A program made the position numbers and the translations under genes. The notes beneath the pieces were generated by a model. It was not told the DNA's origin, did not search any database, and worked only from the letters and a program-made list of their open reading frames with translations. A stretch of 64,000 nucleotides of DNA from positions 2,903,920 to 2,967,919 of the forward strand of contig NZ_KZ119600.1 in the NCBI RefSeq assembly GCF_002153425.1. Direction: 5' to 3'. Below, piece after piece: positions 56,803 to 64,000 of the stretch; within the stretch, counting starts at the first letter, position 1, and the number at the start of each line of letters is the position of its first letter. This DNA comes from Litchfieldia alkalitelluris (GTDB taxonomy: Bacteria; Bacillota; Bacilli; Bacillales; Salisediminibacteriaceae).

Positions 56803-57087
56803 TTATTGTCTTCTCAAAGAAGCTTCATGCAAGGCTGAAAGTTGTCTTTCTAATTTACCTAATAATTCTTTTCCATCTTCTTCTTTTATTAAGTTTAGAC
56901 GGATTGCAAAATCAATTTCTCGTGATAAACCGAACATTTGTGTATCTAAAACTTCCTCATAAAGAGGGCATTGTGGCATTGTTAAGTTAGCCATCTGCAC
57001 TTCAATTAGTTTTAGTATTTTCTGAGCATCTTCTTTTAGAAGGGCATAAGCTTTTTCGCTCTGTCCGGATAGGGTTTCTACTGACAA
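56803..57087 (-). CDS. ylaN: YlaN family protein (DUF1507)
   Basis: The protein is 94 aa, all helical. Conserved text is [40 protein letters not shown] and [20 protein letters not shown]. In B. subtilis and Staphylococcus YlaN is important when iron is short and is reported to act on the regulator Fur. The start is TTG with GGAGGG six bases upstream. In B. subtilis ftsW follows; here pycA comes next. Confidence 0.92.
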   Translation of the reverse strand: MSVETLSGQSEKAYALLKEDAQKILKLIEVQMANLTMPQCPLYEEVLDTQMFGLSREIDFAIRLNLIKEEDGKELLGKLERQLSALHEASLRRQ

Positions 57088-57190
57088 CGGAATCCCTCCT
57101 CCTCTATAGATAAAAAACTCCTCTTATGCTTTATATTATCTTTTCCACTATAAAATTGCAATAGATGGGGGTTGTATAAAAGGAATTTAG

Positions 57191-58123
57191 TTAAAATATA
57201 CTCAGATTATAACGTTCAGATAATGCTTCTAGTACTTTCATGCCAGCAATACTATTTCCTTTATCGTCCAGTGACGGACCATATATTCCAATACCAACAC
57301 CATGAGGTACCGCGGCCATAATACCGCCTGAGACACCACTTTTTGCAGGGATTCCTACTTTTATAGCAAATTCACCTGATGCATTGTACATACCACATGT
57401 GACCATAAATGTTTTTAAAATTCTTGCTATATGCAATGGAATAATCGGTCTGTTAGTATCTACATCTTTCCCATCATTCGCTATAACATACCCAATTTTA
57501 GCCAAATCCTCACAATTGACTTCAATAGCGCACTGCTTCGTATATAGTTCCAATAAAGTTTCTACATTGTCGATAATTACACCATGCTGTTTCATAAAAT
57601 AACATAGTGAGCGATTTAGATAAGCGGTGTCAAATTCTGATTTAGCCACATCTTCATTAACTGTAATGGAAGGATTCCCTGTAAGTTCTTGAATGAAAGA
57701 CAAAAGCCTCTCTAGCTTTTCATCTATTGTTCTCCCTTCTATCATAGATGTAACCACAAGTGCACCAGCGTTAATCATTGGATTTAGTGGTTTAGATGGA
57801 GAGTGTGTCTCTAGTTTGATAATGGAATTAAAGGGATCACCGGTAGGTTCCTTACCAACTCTAGAAAAAACCTCTTCTTCTCCTAAATCCATTAAGGCTA
57901 CTGCTAAGCTCAATACTTTAGAGATACTCTGTAATGTAAACTTCTCATTAATATCACCAGATGTTGTACAAACATTATTATTTTGAAATATCGCAACGGA
58001 TAAAGTGTCCGGGTTTGCTAAGCTCAGTGCAGGAATATAGTCGGCAACTTTCCCTTGAGATGTATGCTTGTTTGCTTCCTCTACAATTGTATCAAGTGTT
58101 TCTTTATCATTACACATTTCCAT
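57191..58123 (-). CDS. glsA: Glutaminase
   Basis: Hydrolyses glutamine to glutamate and ammonia. The protein is 310 aa with a beta-lactamase-like fold. The catalytic SxxK is SISK in [16 protein letters not shown] (Ser at about 66). [11 protein letters not shown] and [19 protein letters not shown] are family motifs. GGAGGAG precedes the ATG. The position matches the ylaM gene (glsA2) of B. subtilis. Confidence 0.95.
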   Translation of the reverse strand: MEMCNDKETLDTIVEEANKHTSQGKVADYIPALSLANPDTLSVAIFQNNNVCTTSGDINEKFTLQSISKVLSLAVALMDLGEEEVFSRVGKEPTGDPFNSIIKLETHSPSKPLNPMINAGALVVTSMIEGRTIDEKLERLLSFIQELTGNPSITVNEDVAKSEFDTAYLNRSLCYFMKQHGVIIDNVETLLELYTKQCAIEVNCEDLAKIGYVIANDGKDVDTNRPIIPLHIARILKTFMVTCGMYNASGEFAIKVGIPAKSGVSGGIMAAVPHGVGIGIYGPSLDDKGNSIAGMKVLEALSERYNLSIF

Positions 58124-58211
58124 CTTCTACTCCTCCTCCAAACTAAATCGCGACAAGTGACAAAATTTTCTACCACCATTATAATTAATAGGGACAGAAA
58201 GGAGAATTCAA

Positions 58212-58700
58212 ATGTCTACGATAACTATTTCAGGTAATGTTCAACATACAATTACGATCGACCCAGGTGTATGGATTTTTGATGACAGGAAAGTGGATCT
58301 CGACACCTATTTTTCCCAAAAAACACAGAATCACAACGATAGGGAAGGAGAAAAATTAGCCAAAGCGTTTGACCTCCACCGAAAAGAGGGTGCATCAGTA
58401 TTAACAAATGGAAATAATGTCACAGTTAGTAAAAAAGAGTTAACTGAAAAATCATATGGAATTCCCTTATTTCCCTTCTTAGAAAATGCAGCGCCATTAG
58501 ATAATGCAAAAGAAGTGATTTTTGAACGGAGTGAAGGTGAAGATTTTACATGTCCAATAGAAGAAGCAAAAGAAGGTATAATTGGCTTTTCATTTAAAGG
58601 GAAACCTCTCTCTGAAAATGGACCACTACATTTTTATTATAACGATGGTTCCAATAAACAATCACCAATCAAAAACATATATAATATTAAAATTAAATAA
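58212..58700 (+). CDS. ylaL: YlaL family protein
   Basis: The protein is 162 aa. It is similar to B. subtilis YlaL throughout: ITIDPGVWIFDDRKVDLDTY, GIPLFPFLENAAPLDNAKEV, IGFSFKGKPLSENGPLH and YYNDGSNKQSPI. Some databases label the family a peptidyl-prolyl isomerase, but I see no motif that supports this. There is no signal peptide. AAGGAG precedes the ATG. It runs opposite to glsA and phoH2. Confidence 0.85.
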   Translation: MSTITISGNVQHTITIDPGVWIFDDRKVDLDTYFSQKTQNHNDREGEKLAKAFDLHRKEGASVLTNGNNVTVSKKELTEKSYGIPLFPFLENAAPLDNAKEVIFERSEGEDFTCPIEEAKEGIIGFSFKGKPLSENGPLHFYYNDGSNKQSPIKNIYNIKIK

Positions 58701-58738
58701 GAAAAGCGACAGCGCCTTGGTCATCGGCCACAAAAACC

Positions 58739-58782
58739 GAGGGTATCCCATTATTAACACGCATGTGGGGTACCCTCTTTCT
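58739..58782. terminator. Bidirectional terminator between ylaL and phoH2
   Basis: GAGGGTATCCC, an 18-base loop region, GGGGTACCCTC, then TTTCTT; on the other strand A-rich sequence follows the stem. The two genes converge here. Confidence 0.8.
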
Positions 58783-58798
58783 TGAATAAAATATACAA

Positions 58799-60130
58799 TT
58801 AGAGCAAATCAGCAGCCATTTGCGCTAAATTTGAACGTTCTCCCTTTTCAAATTTCATATGGCCTGTTTCTGATAAATGTTTCAATCTTTCCGTAACGTA
58901 GGTTAATCCATTCGTATACTCGTCTAAATATGGATGGTCAATTTGTTTTGGGTCACCCATTAAAACAATTTTACTACCTTCCCCAACTCTCGTTAAGATG
59001 GTTTTCACTTCATGTTTGGTTAGATTTTGAGCCTCATCTATTATGATAAATTGATCTGGTATGCTACGTCCTCTAATATAAGTTAAAGCCTCTACTTCAA
59101 TGGACCCCATTCCAGCCAGAATCTGCTCTAACTCACCTGGCTTTTTGGCATTAAATAAAAACTCTAAATTATCATATATAGGCTGCATCCATGGACGAAG
59201 CTTCTCATCTTTTTCACCAGGTAGAAAGCCAATATCTTTTCCAACTGGCACAACAGGACGTGCTACAAGTAGTTTCTTATATTTTTGCATATCTTCTGTT
59301 TGCGCCAAGCCTGCTGCAAGTGATAATAGCGTTTTCCCTGTACCAGCCTTACCTGCAAGAGTTACTAAAGGTATATCATCCCTTAATAATAATTCTAATG
59401 CCATCTTTTGTTGCACATTACGAGGACGGATTCCCCATATGGTGTCTTCCATATATACTAAAAGCTGAATAAACTTCATATCTTTACTACACATCGCCAA
59501 CGCTGATTTAGAAGGATTTGTACTATCTTTTATTATATAAAATTGATTAGGATAAACATGATTTAAATCCGTTTCACTTATATTTAATTTCCTATTTTCA
59601 TACAGTTTGTCTAACATATCTGGGGAAAACGTGACCTCATGATAACCAGCATATAAATGATCAAACTGTACAACCCTGTCACTTAAGAAGTCTTCTGCAT
59701 GAATGCCGAGTGCATCTGCTTTCACTCGTAATAGAGCGTCCTTACTGACAAGTGTTACACTCCCAAGGTCCTCCTCCTCTTTTTCTACACTTAAATTTAA
59801 TGCAACTGCCAGTATTCGATTGTCATTAGACCTTTCCAAAAAATAATTTTTCATTTTACCAAATGAGCGATGGTTTAATTCAACACGTAATCTCCCACCA
59901 TTAGGCAATGGTACTCCTAAATGGAGCTTACCTTTTTCCCTCATTTCATCAATAATTCTTGCTACATATCTTGCATTTCTCCCTACTTCGTCCATATTTC
60001 GCTTTTTCGAATCCACTTCTTCCAGCACAACAGCTGGTATAATCACTTCGTGTTGTTCAAAGGCATAAATAGCCAATGGATCTTGTAGCAGGACGTTCGT
60101 ATCTAAAACATATCTACGTGTATCCAACAT
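58799..60130 (-). CDS. phoH2: PhoH2 protein (PIN-PhoH fusion RNA helicase/RNase)
   Basis: The protein is 443 aa (B. subtilis YlaK). The N-terminal PIN domain (residues 5-150; YVLDTNVLLQDPLAIYAFEQ with acidic residues, LVSKDALLRVKADALG) is fused to a C-terminal PhoH ATPase with Walker A GKAGTGKTLL, Walker B FIIIDEAQNLT and MGDPKQIDHPYLD. Such fusions unwind and cut RNA and are related to toxin-antitoxin systems, but no antitoxin gene accompanies this one. AGGAGG precedes the ATG. Confidence 0.94.
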   Translation of the reverse strand: MLDTRRYVLDTNVLLQDPLAIYAFEQHEVIIPAVVLEEVDSKKRNMDEVGRNARYVARIIDEMREKGKLHLGVPLPNGGRLRVELNHRSFGKMKNYFLERSNDNRILAVALNLSVEKEEEDLGSVTLVSKDALLRVKADALGIHAEDFLSDRVVQFDHLYAGYHEVTFSPDMLDKLYENRKLNISETDLNHVYPNQFYIIKDSTNPSKSALAMCSKDMKFIQLLVYMEDTIWGIRPRNVQQKMALELLLRDDIPLVTLAGKAGTGKTLLSLAAGLAQTEDMQKYKKLLVARPVVPVGKDIGFLPGEKDEKLRPWMQPIYDNLEFLFNAKKPGELEQILAGMGSIEVEALTYIRGRSIPDQFIIIDEAQNLTKHEVKTILTRVGEGSKIVLMGDPKQIDHPYLDEYTNGLTYVTERLKHLSETGHMKFEKGERSNLAQMAADLL

Positions 60131-60491
60131 CTCGCCTCCTACAGACTGAAAATATTTGTGATTTACTATAATCTATGTTGATAAGAATAAAGATAGACGC
60201 TGAATCAAACAATAGTAGGTAACTATATAAAAAAAGCGATGGATAAAGTAAGACCTTATGAGGTTGTTGGACTATAGTTGATGGAATTTCGTTTGAATCT
60301 GAAGTAGGACCAATTAAATACAAGGTGGCAGAGAAGAGCCATAGAAGTGTATTAACTAACAGGGAGATTTGAAGGAGAACAATAATATAAAAAAAGAGGC
60401 CTAGGCATATAAAGTGTTTAACTTAATTAATCGATTGGAATTTCAATGATTAAAGCACTTAGACCCTAGCCTCTATTTTCTTGAATAATTG
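60131..60491. other. Gap between phoH2 and the PNPOx-like gene
   Basis: No gene is recognised in 361 bases. The part 60230-60360 is less AT-rich and reads KYKVAEKSHRSVLTN in one short plus frame, which may be a decayed coding piece but was not identified. At 60395-60476 is a long nested hairpin (GAGGCCTAGG with CCCTAGCCTC outside, AAGTGTTTAA with TTAAAGCACTT inside) with A- and T-runs, probably the terminator of the next gene on the minus strand. Confidence 0.5.
60395..60478 (-). terminator. Long nested hairpin terminator
   Basis: The outer stem GAGGCTAGGG pairs with CCTAGGCCTC, and an inner stem (AAGTGCTTTAA with TTAAACACTT) extends it on the minus strand, followed by six Ts. It lies just after the PNPOx-like gene. 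Confidence 0.75.
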
Positions 60492-60947
60492 TTAAGCTTT
60501 TTTCATAGCAGCCATCACTTGTTTATCAAGTTTTTCTGCTGCATCTTTATCATATGTTTTCTCATATTTAGGTTCCTGTGTGATCCGGGCACCATAAAAC
60601 ATGACATCCCTTACTTCAGCAACATCAATTTCCATTAATGCTAACTTTAATGGAACATCTTCCATTTTCTCTTGAAGAATCTTTGCTTTTCCTGCAATGG
60701 AATATGTAGATCCAGCTCCAACTAAGGTTAACGTTACACGAGGTTCTTTGCGGATATTTTCAACGATTCGTGAGCGATTATCTACAGAGAATCGGATTTT
60801 TGTCTCGTCCTGTGCATACACCCAAGATATTGCATTAACGTTAGGACCACCGTTTTCAAAGTCAACGGTTGCAAGAGTAACATATTGCTCTTGTCTTAAG
60901 AGGGGTAATAACTCCTCTGTTAATTTTGTTTCTACTTGATTAGCCAT
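60492..60947 (-). CDS. Pyridoxamine 5'-phosphate oxidase-like flavin-binding protein
   Basis: The protein is 151 aa with the split-barrel fold: YVTLATVDFENGGPNVNAIS, KIRFSVDNRSRIVENIRKEP and RVTLTLVGAGSTYSIAGKAK. Such small proteins bind FMN, F420 or heme, and the substrate cannot be told from sequence. GGAGG precedes the ATG. It lies alone between terminators. Confidence 0.85.
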   Translation of the reverse strand: MANQVETKLTEELLPLLRQEQYVTLATVDFENGGPNVNAISWVYAQDETKIRFSVDNRSRIVENIRKEPRVTLTLVGAGSTYSIAGKAKILQEKMEDVPLKLALMEIDVAEVRDVMFYGARITQEPKYEKTYDKDAAEKLDKQVMAAMKKA

Positions 60948-61111
60948 GTTATATCCTCCTTTATATCATCTTCAATATTACTATACCTATATTTACATTC
61001 AGATAAAACTATTCAGACTCATTTTTTAAAAAAATTATCATATATGAAACCATTGACTTGATTTCCATCGACTTACTCTCTGTTACCTCATAAAATTCAG
61101 GTGGTGTTAAC

Positions 61112-61459
61112 ATGAGTACTAATGATATAAAAGACCTTGAAAAGATAATCCATGAGCTTGAGAAATATACAAGGAGCCTTGAAAAGGCAGAGCAATTAGA
61201 CTACAAGTTATCTCGCATAAATCGTACTTTGGAAAGAAGTAAAATTAGAGAAATTCTCTTAAACTACACTAATCCAAAGAGAGTTTTTTTTATAAATATT
61301 TTAGTTGGAATCGGGAGAGGTTTAGGACTAACTATTGGAACTGTCATTGTCTTATCTCTATTGGGTTTAATTCTTCGCCAATTTGTAGATGTTCCACTCA
61401 TTGGGGAATGGATCAGTAATTTATTGGAATACGTTAACCTAGATCAACACCGTTCTTAG
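61112..61459 (+). CDS. DUF5665 family membrane protein
   Basis: The protein is 115 aa. The N-terminal half is a charged helix or coiled coil (DLEKIIHELEKYTRSLEKAE). NPKRVFFINILVGIGRGLG is the conserved junction and one long membrane segment follows (about residues 75-98). Function is unknown. AGGTGG precedes the ATG. Confidence 0.8.
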   Translation: MSTNDIKDLEKIIHELEKYTRSLEKAEQLDYKLSRINRTLERSKIREILLNYTNPKRVFFINILVGIGRGLGLTIGTVIVLSLLGLILRQFVDVPLIGEWISNLLEYVNLDQHRS

Positions 61460-61538
61460 CAAAATAATACACAATTTTCTTATTTTTAATAAAACATGTT
61501 ATAATAATTTCAACATACTTTTCCCAGAGAGGTGTATT

Positions 61539-61745
61539 ATGAGAGTTAAGTGCGTCATATGTGACATTATCCAAAATATAGATGATTTTTCACCATTAGC
61601 AAAAAAGCTTCGTAACCGACCTATTCACACGTATATGTGTGACGAATGCAACAGCAGGATTGAAAAAAGAACGATTGAAAGAAAAGAAACGGGAAATTTT
61701 AAACAGTTTACTACTACTGAAAAAGAAGACGAGTGGATTCAATAA
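61539..61745 (+). CDS. ylaI: YlaI family zinc-ribbon protein (DUF2197)
   Basis: The protein is 68 aa. CVICDII and CDECNSR form a CxxC...CxxC zinc-binding pair with RPIHTYMCDEC in between. It is similar to B. subtilis YlaI (70 aa), of unknown function. GAGGTG precedes the ATG. It is followed by a terminator. Confidence 0.9.
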   Translation: MRVKCVICDIIQNIDDFSPLAKKLRNRPIHTYMCDECNSRIEKRTIERKETGNFKQFTTTEKEDEWIQ

Positions 61746-61762
61746 ATAACAAAACCATTCAA

Positions 61763-61798
61763 AAAAGAAACTGAGAATTTCTCTCTCAGTTTCTTTTT
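61763..61798. terminator. Bidirectional terminator between ylaI and ylaH
   Basis: AGAAACTGAGA and TCTCAGTTTCT form an eleven-pair stem with A- and T-runs on both sides. The genes converge here. Confidence 0.92.
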
Positions 61799-61799
61799 A

Positions 61800-62153
61800 T
61801 TACTCCTCCACTGCTTCTCCAGTATCTGTTTTGTGACGCTTCATTTGTAGCTTATAAACTCCTAATACTAATGTGGCAACAAATAGTGATTCAATTATCG
61901 GTAATATTAGTGCAAGAAGAGTTAACAAGATATTTCCTAGCAGCATAAGGATATATACGATTGCTTGCTTTAAAACAGGCAGTTTCCTTGCAAAGCCAAG
62001 ATTAAAAACAATCACCGTCAATACTGTCACTATTAAATACATAATAGGAAAACCGAAGAAAAAGTTTTCTGGATTTGTAAGTCCTAGCATTTCAGCAATG
62101 GGGGTCATATTATAGGTAGGTGCATCTGCTACCGCAGCCAAAAAAAACAACAT
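61800..62153 (-). CDS. ylaH: YlaH-like membrane protein
   Basis: The protein is 117 aa with three membrane helices (about residues 33-52, 60-80 and 82-102). Conserved text is FFFGFPIMYLIVTVLTVIVF and FNLGFARKLPVLKQAIVYI. Function is unknown. The ATG at 62153 is chosen with AGGAG ten bases upstream; the frame is open to 62207. In B. subtilis typA (ylaG) lies beside this gene; here it is absent. Confidence 0.85.
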   Translation of the reverse strand: MLFFLAAVADAPTYNMTPIAEMLGLTNPENFFFGFPIMYLIVTVLTVIVFNLGFARKLPVLKQAIVYILMLLGNILLTLLALILPIIESLFVATLVLGVYKLQMKRHKTDTGEAVEE

Positions 62154-62317
62154 GTGTCGTTCACTCCTAATTATGTGACTAAATGAAATGTTAACAAAGT
62201 AATACAATATAAACTCAAACTAATTACCCTAATGAGTTCTAGTAGATTATATCATATACCTTCTACTTTTCTAAAAGGGAAATATCCGTTACACTATAAA
62301 AAAGGAGGTTGTTAACT

Positions 62318-62500
62318 GTGCAATCATTCAATTGGATTTCTTTTTTATTAGCTTTCTTAGGTACTACCGGTTTAGTACTCATTGGGATTGGTATCTCATT
62401 AGGCAGTTCTCCCTTAATAATTGGTGCAATTGTCCTAACTCTACTCTCAGTAGGCACAGGATTTGGCCTTAAAAGAAAAGGACAACAAGAGGTCGTCTGA
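62318..62500 (+). CDS. ylaF: Small membrane protein, YlaF/DUF5325 family
   Basis: The protein is 60 aa with two hydrophobic helices (ISFLLAFLGTTGLVLIGIGI and SPLIIGAIVLTLLSVGTGFG) and a short basic tail. The start is GTG, nine bases after AAGGAGG; a TTG three codons earlier is less likely. Position and form match ylaF. Function is unknown. Confidence 0.8.
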   Translation: MQSFNWISFLLAFLGTTGLVLIGIGISLGSSPLIIGAIVLTLLSVGTGFGLKRKGQQEVV

Positions 62501-62526
62501 GGTTTACCTTAGGCCCTCTTTTTTAG
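62487..62526 (+). terminator. Intrinsic terminator after ylaF
   Basis: AGAGG, then CTGAGG-TTTA-CCTTAG inside, then CCCTCT and six Ts. It overlaps the last codons of ylaF and reaches the end of the converging suhB. Confidence 0.75.
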
Positions 62527-63296
62527 TTATGAAGTTTGTCCATCAGTAGTTCATGGATAGCCGGGTTTGCTGCAATGAAAGTATCCTTATTTAAGTAAGT
62601 TAGCTCTCTTCCTTCGTAATTAGAAACTATTCCACCAACTTCTTTCAAAATAACCGCTCCACCTGCTATATCCCAAGGATGTAACGCGAAGCTAATATAA
62701 GCTTCTAACCTTCCTGCTGCTACATATGCAATTTCCAATGCTGCAGAGCCATATGACCGAAACCCCCTAGCCTCTTTTACAAAATACTCCAGACGGCGAT
62801 CCTCTAATATCCAGCCTACATTTACACTTAAAATGGACTCTTGTAGTGAAACATTCGAAACGGTATCGAGCTTTTTACCATTCACATACGCCCCATGTCC
62901 TTTTAGTGCAGTAAACAACTCATCTTTCATTACATCATAAATGAAACCAACCATCCCTACTCCCTCATGGTATATACCTAGAGAAACTGCAAAGAAGCAC
63001 TCTTGATGAACAAAATTCACTGTTCCGTCGATTGGATCTAATATCCATACCGTTCCATTTAAATTACTAATCAACTCTGCTGAGCCCTCTTCACCCATTA
63101 ATCGATGAGTTGGATACTTGTCCTTTAATTTCTCAATAAAAAACTCCTCTACTGCCTTATCAACATCTGTCACTAAATCATTTTGATTTGCCTTAGAAGA
63201 GACATTAATTGAGCTCTTCATTTTTTCCCTTATGTAGTCTCCAGCTTCTAATATCCACTCTTTTGATGTATTGTATATTTCATTCCAATCATTCAA
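62523..63296 (-). CDS. suhB: Inositol monophosphatase family protein (YktC/SuhB)
   Basis: The protein is 257 aa, a Mg-dependent phosphatase. Metal-binding motifs are LMGEEGSAE, WILDPIDGTVNFVH and HPWDIAGGAVILKEVGG. It is likely to act on inositol or related sugar phosphates. The start is TTG, nine bases after AGGGGGT. It occupies the place of B. subtilis yktC. Confidence 0.93.
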   Translation of the reverse strand: MNDWNEIYNTSKEWILEAGDYIREKMKSSINVSSKANQNDLVTDVDKAVEEFFIEKLKDKYPTHRLMGEEGSAELISNLNGTVWILDPIDGTVNFVHQECFFAVSLGIYHEGVGMVGFIYDVMKDELFTALKGHGAYVNGKKLDTVSNVSLQESILSVNVGWILEDRRLEYFVKEARGFRSYGSAALEIAYVAAGRLEAYISFALHPWDIAGGAVILKEVGGIVSNYEGRELTYLNKDTFIAANPAIHELLMDKLHN

Positions 63297-63455
63297 GTCG
63301 ATTTTACCCCCTAATCTTCTTTCGTTTTATAACATATATCACAAAATTGATTACTTCCGCAAATAAGTATAACTAAATTAAATTCATTAGATTGATAGCA
63401 GTAATTATTCTGTACCCCAAAAAAAGTGAACCTTACAAAAGGTCCACAAATATTT

Positions 63456-63644
63456 TTACTTTAAATACTCTATCCATTCTCTTCTTAAACGCTCCAGTTT
63501 CTGTTTACACTTCTTCACTTGCTCTTGATCGTTGGTTTGAAGCGCATCGAACAGTGTCAGGAGTTCGTAGTCAAGTTCCATCCTTAGAACAGATAATCGC
63601 TGTTTTCCGTTTTTTCTATTTATGGTTTGAATGACCTTCTCCAT
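63456..63644 (-). CDS. Small charged hypothetical protein
   Basis: The protein is 62 aa, helical and rich in Lys, Arg, Glu and Gln (MEKVIQTINRKNGKQRLSVL, then KCKQKLERLRREWIEYLK). No domain is recognised. It lies upstream of suhB on the same strand, where B. subtilis has the small gene ykzI, so it may be the equivalent. GGGGTGG precedes the ATG at 63644; the frame is open to 63686. Confidence 0.7.
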   Translation of the reverse strand: MEKVIQTINRKNGKQRLSVLRMELDYELLTLFDALQTNDQEQVKKCKQKLERLRREWIEYLK

Positions 63645-64000
63645 TGTTCCACCCCTTTTCTCCTTCATCAATGAGATGCTTACCAACGATGACTAATTTT
63701 CAATAATAGACTTGACCATCATTCGTTAACCATTCTTAAGAATAAGAATCTTTAATATAACCTATGTGTCTTATTTCAAATTTGGTACACATTTTTGGTG
63801 GTATTATACTTTTTCCACATTGTTAAGATTAGTAAACTCATCATCTACATTAATAATGCATACTTTTTTCCCTACATAAAATGATATGATAAACTGTTGT
63901 TGTTGGAGTCCATGATTATATTGCCTCTTTCTCAACGACCATATGCTACGAAGGGTATCCGTCGAGACAACTCGCAGCATTGCCGGATCCTTCACGGAAA
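63645..64000. other. Unassigned right end of the window
   Basis: From 63645 to about 63880 the DNA is AT-rich and probably regulatory. From 63905 to 64000 it becomes more GC-rich, and a minus-strand frame (63804-63995, possibly entering from outside) reads LRVVSTDTLRSIWSLRKRQY. A plus frame starting at an ATG near 63913 with GGAG upstream reads MIILPLSQRPYATKGIRRDN and runs off the edge. Neither is recognised. GAAGG-GT-ATCCG and CGGATCCTTC are complementary, so RNA structure is also possible. Confidence 0.35.

Noticed and set aside
58799-60130. Toxin-antitoxin locus at phoH2
   Set aside because: No upstream small gene with a ribosome site on the same strand was found, so only the PhoH2 protein is reported.
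60395-60478. T-box or riboswitch
   Set aside because: The nested hairpin lies after, not before, the gene on its strand, and no T-box sequence or known riboswitch core is present.

Overview
The window is a chromosomal core segment of an endospore-forming member of the Bacillaceae. The evidence is the spoIIGA-sigE-sigG sporulation cluster, spoVD, spoVE, gerR and ylbJ, a bacillithiol gene (bshC), a meso-diaminopimelate-type MurE, a caa3 cytochrome oxidase operon, AT-rich DNA and strong GGAGG-type ribosome binding sites. Gene order largely follows, in reverse orientation, the Bacillus subtilis block from yktC (suhB) through the yla, cta and ylb genes to the division and cell wall (dcw) cluster and spoIIG. 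No plasmid or prophage genes were seen. I count 65 protein genes; about a fifth appear to start at TTG.

Layout. 1-337: three copies of a 52-base tandem repeat, a flanking sequence that recurs near 46 kb, and the sigG terminator. 338-2992: sigG, sigE, spoIIGA and a Spo0A-type promoter. 3.1-23.3 kb: the dcw cluster read leftwards: mraZ, rsmH, ftsL, pbpB, spoVD, murE, a degenerate murF-like gene, mraY, murD, spoVE, murG, murB, divIB, ylxW, ylxX, sbp, ftsA, ftsZ. 23.5-27.8 kb: bshC, a DUF3397 gene, panE, ylbP, gerR. 27.9-36.5 kb: an enoyl-CoA hydratase-like gene, rpmF, ylbN, tmcAL, a decayed IS1182-type element, ylbL, ylbK, ylbJ, coaD, rsmD, a structured RNA candidate and ylbG. 36.6-45.3 kb: ylbF, an XPB-type helicase and its partner gene, ylbE, ylbD, ylbC, a CBS gene, YugN-like and YtvI-like genes, and ctaM. 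45.3-46.2 kb: a second 52-base repeat array. 46.2-52.5 kb: ctaF-E-D-C-B, with ctaA divergent. 52.5-64 kb: a dps-family gene, pycA, ylaN, glsA, ylaL, phoH2, small yla genes and suhB.

How the genes work together. The dcw cluster makes lipid II (MurE, MraY, MurD, MurG, MurB), builds the septum (FtsZ, FtsA, DivIB, FtsL, PBP2B) and includes the spore peptidoglycan pair SpoVD/SpoVE. It runs into the spoIIG genes, which switch on mother-cell (SigE) and forespore (SigG) expression. The cta genes make heme A, assemble and encode the caa3 oxidase.

Points that stand out. (1) A full-length reading frame for a MurF-like protein that lacks the P-loop lysine and the whole C-terminal ligase domain. (2) A two-gene bacterial XPB helicase module inserted between ylbE and ylbF. 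(3) A compact structured RNA with its own terminator, running opposite to rsmD. (4) Two distant 52-base repeat arrays with the same flanking sequence, one standing where ctaG would be expected. (5) A 569-base IS1182-type remnant holding a second, GC-rich repeat. All family assignments come from reading the sequence and from memory of the families; no database search was made.
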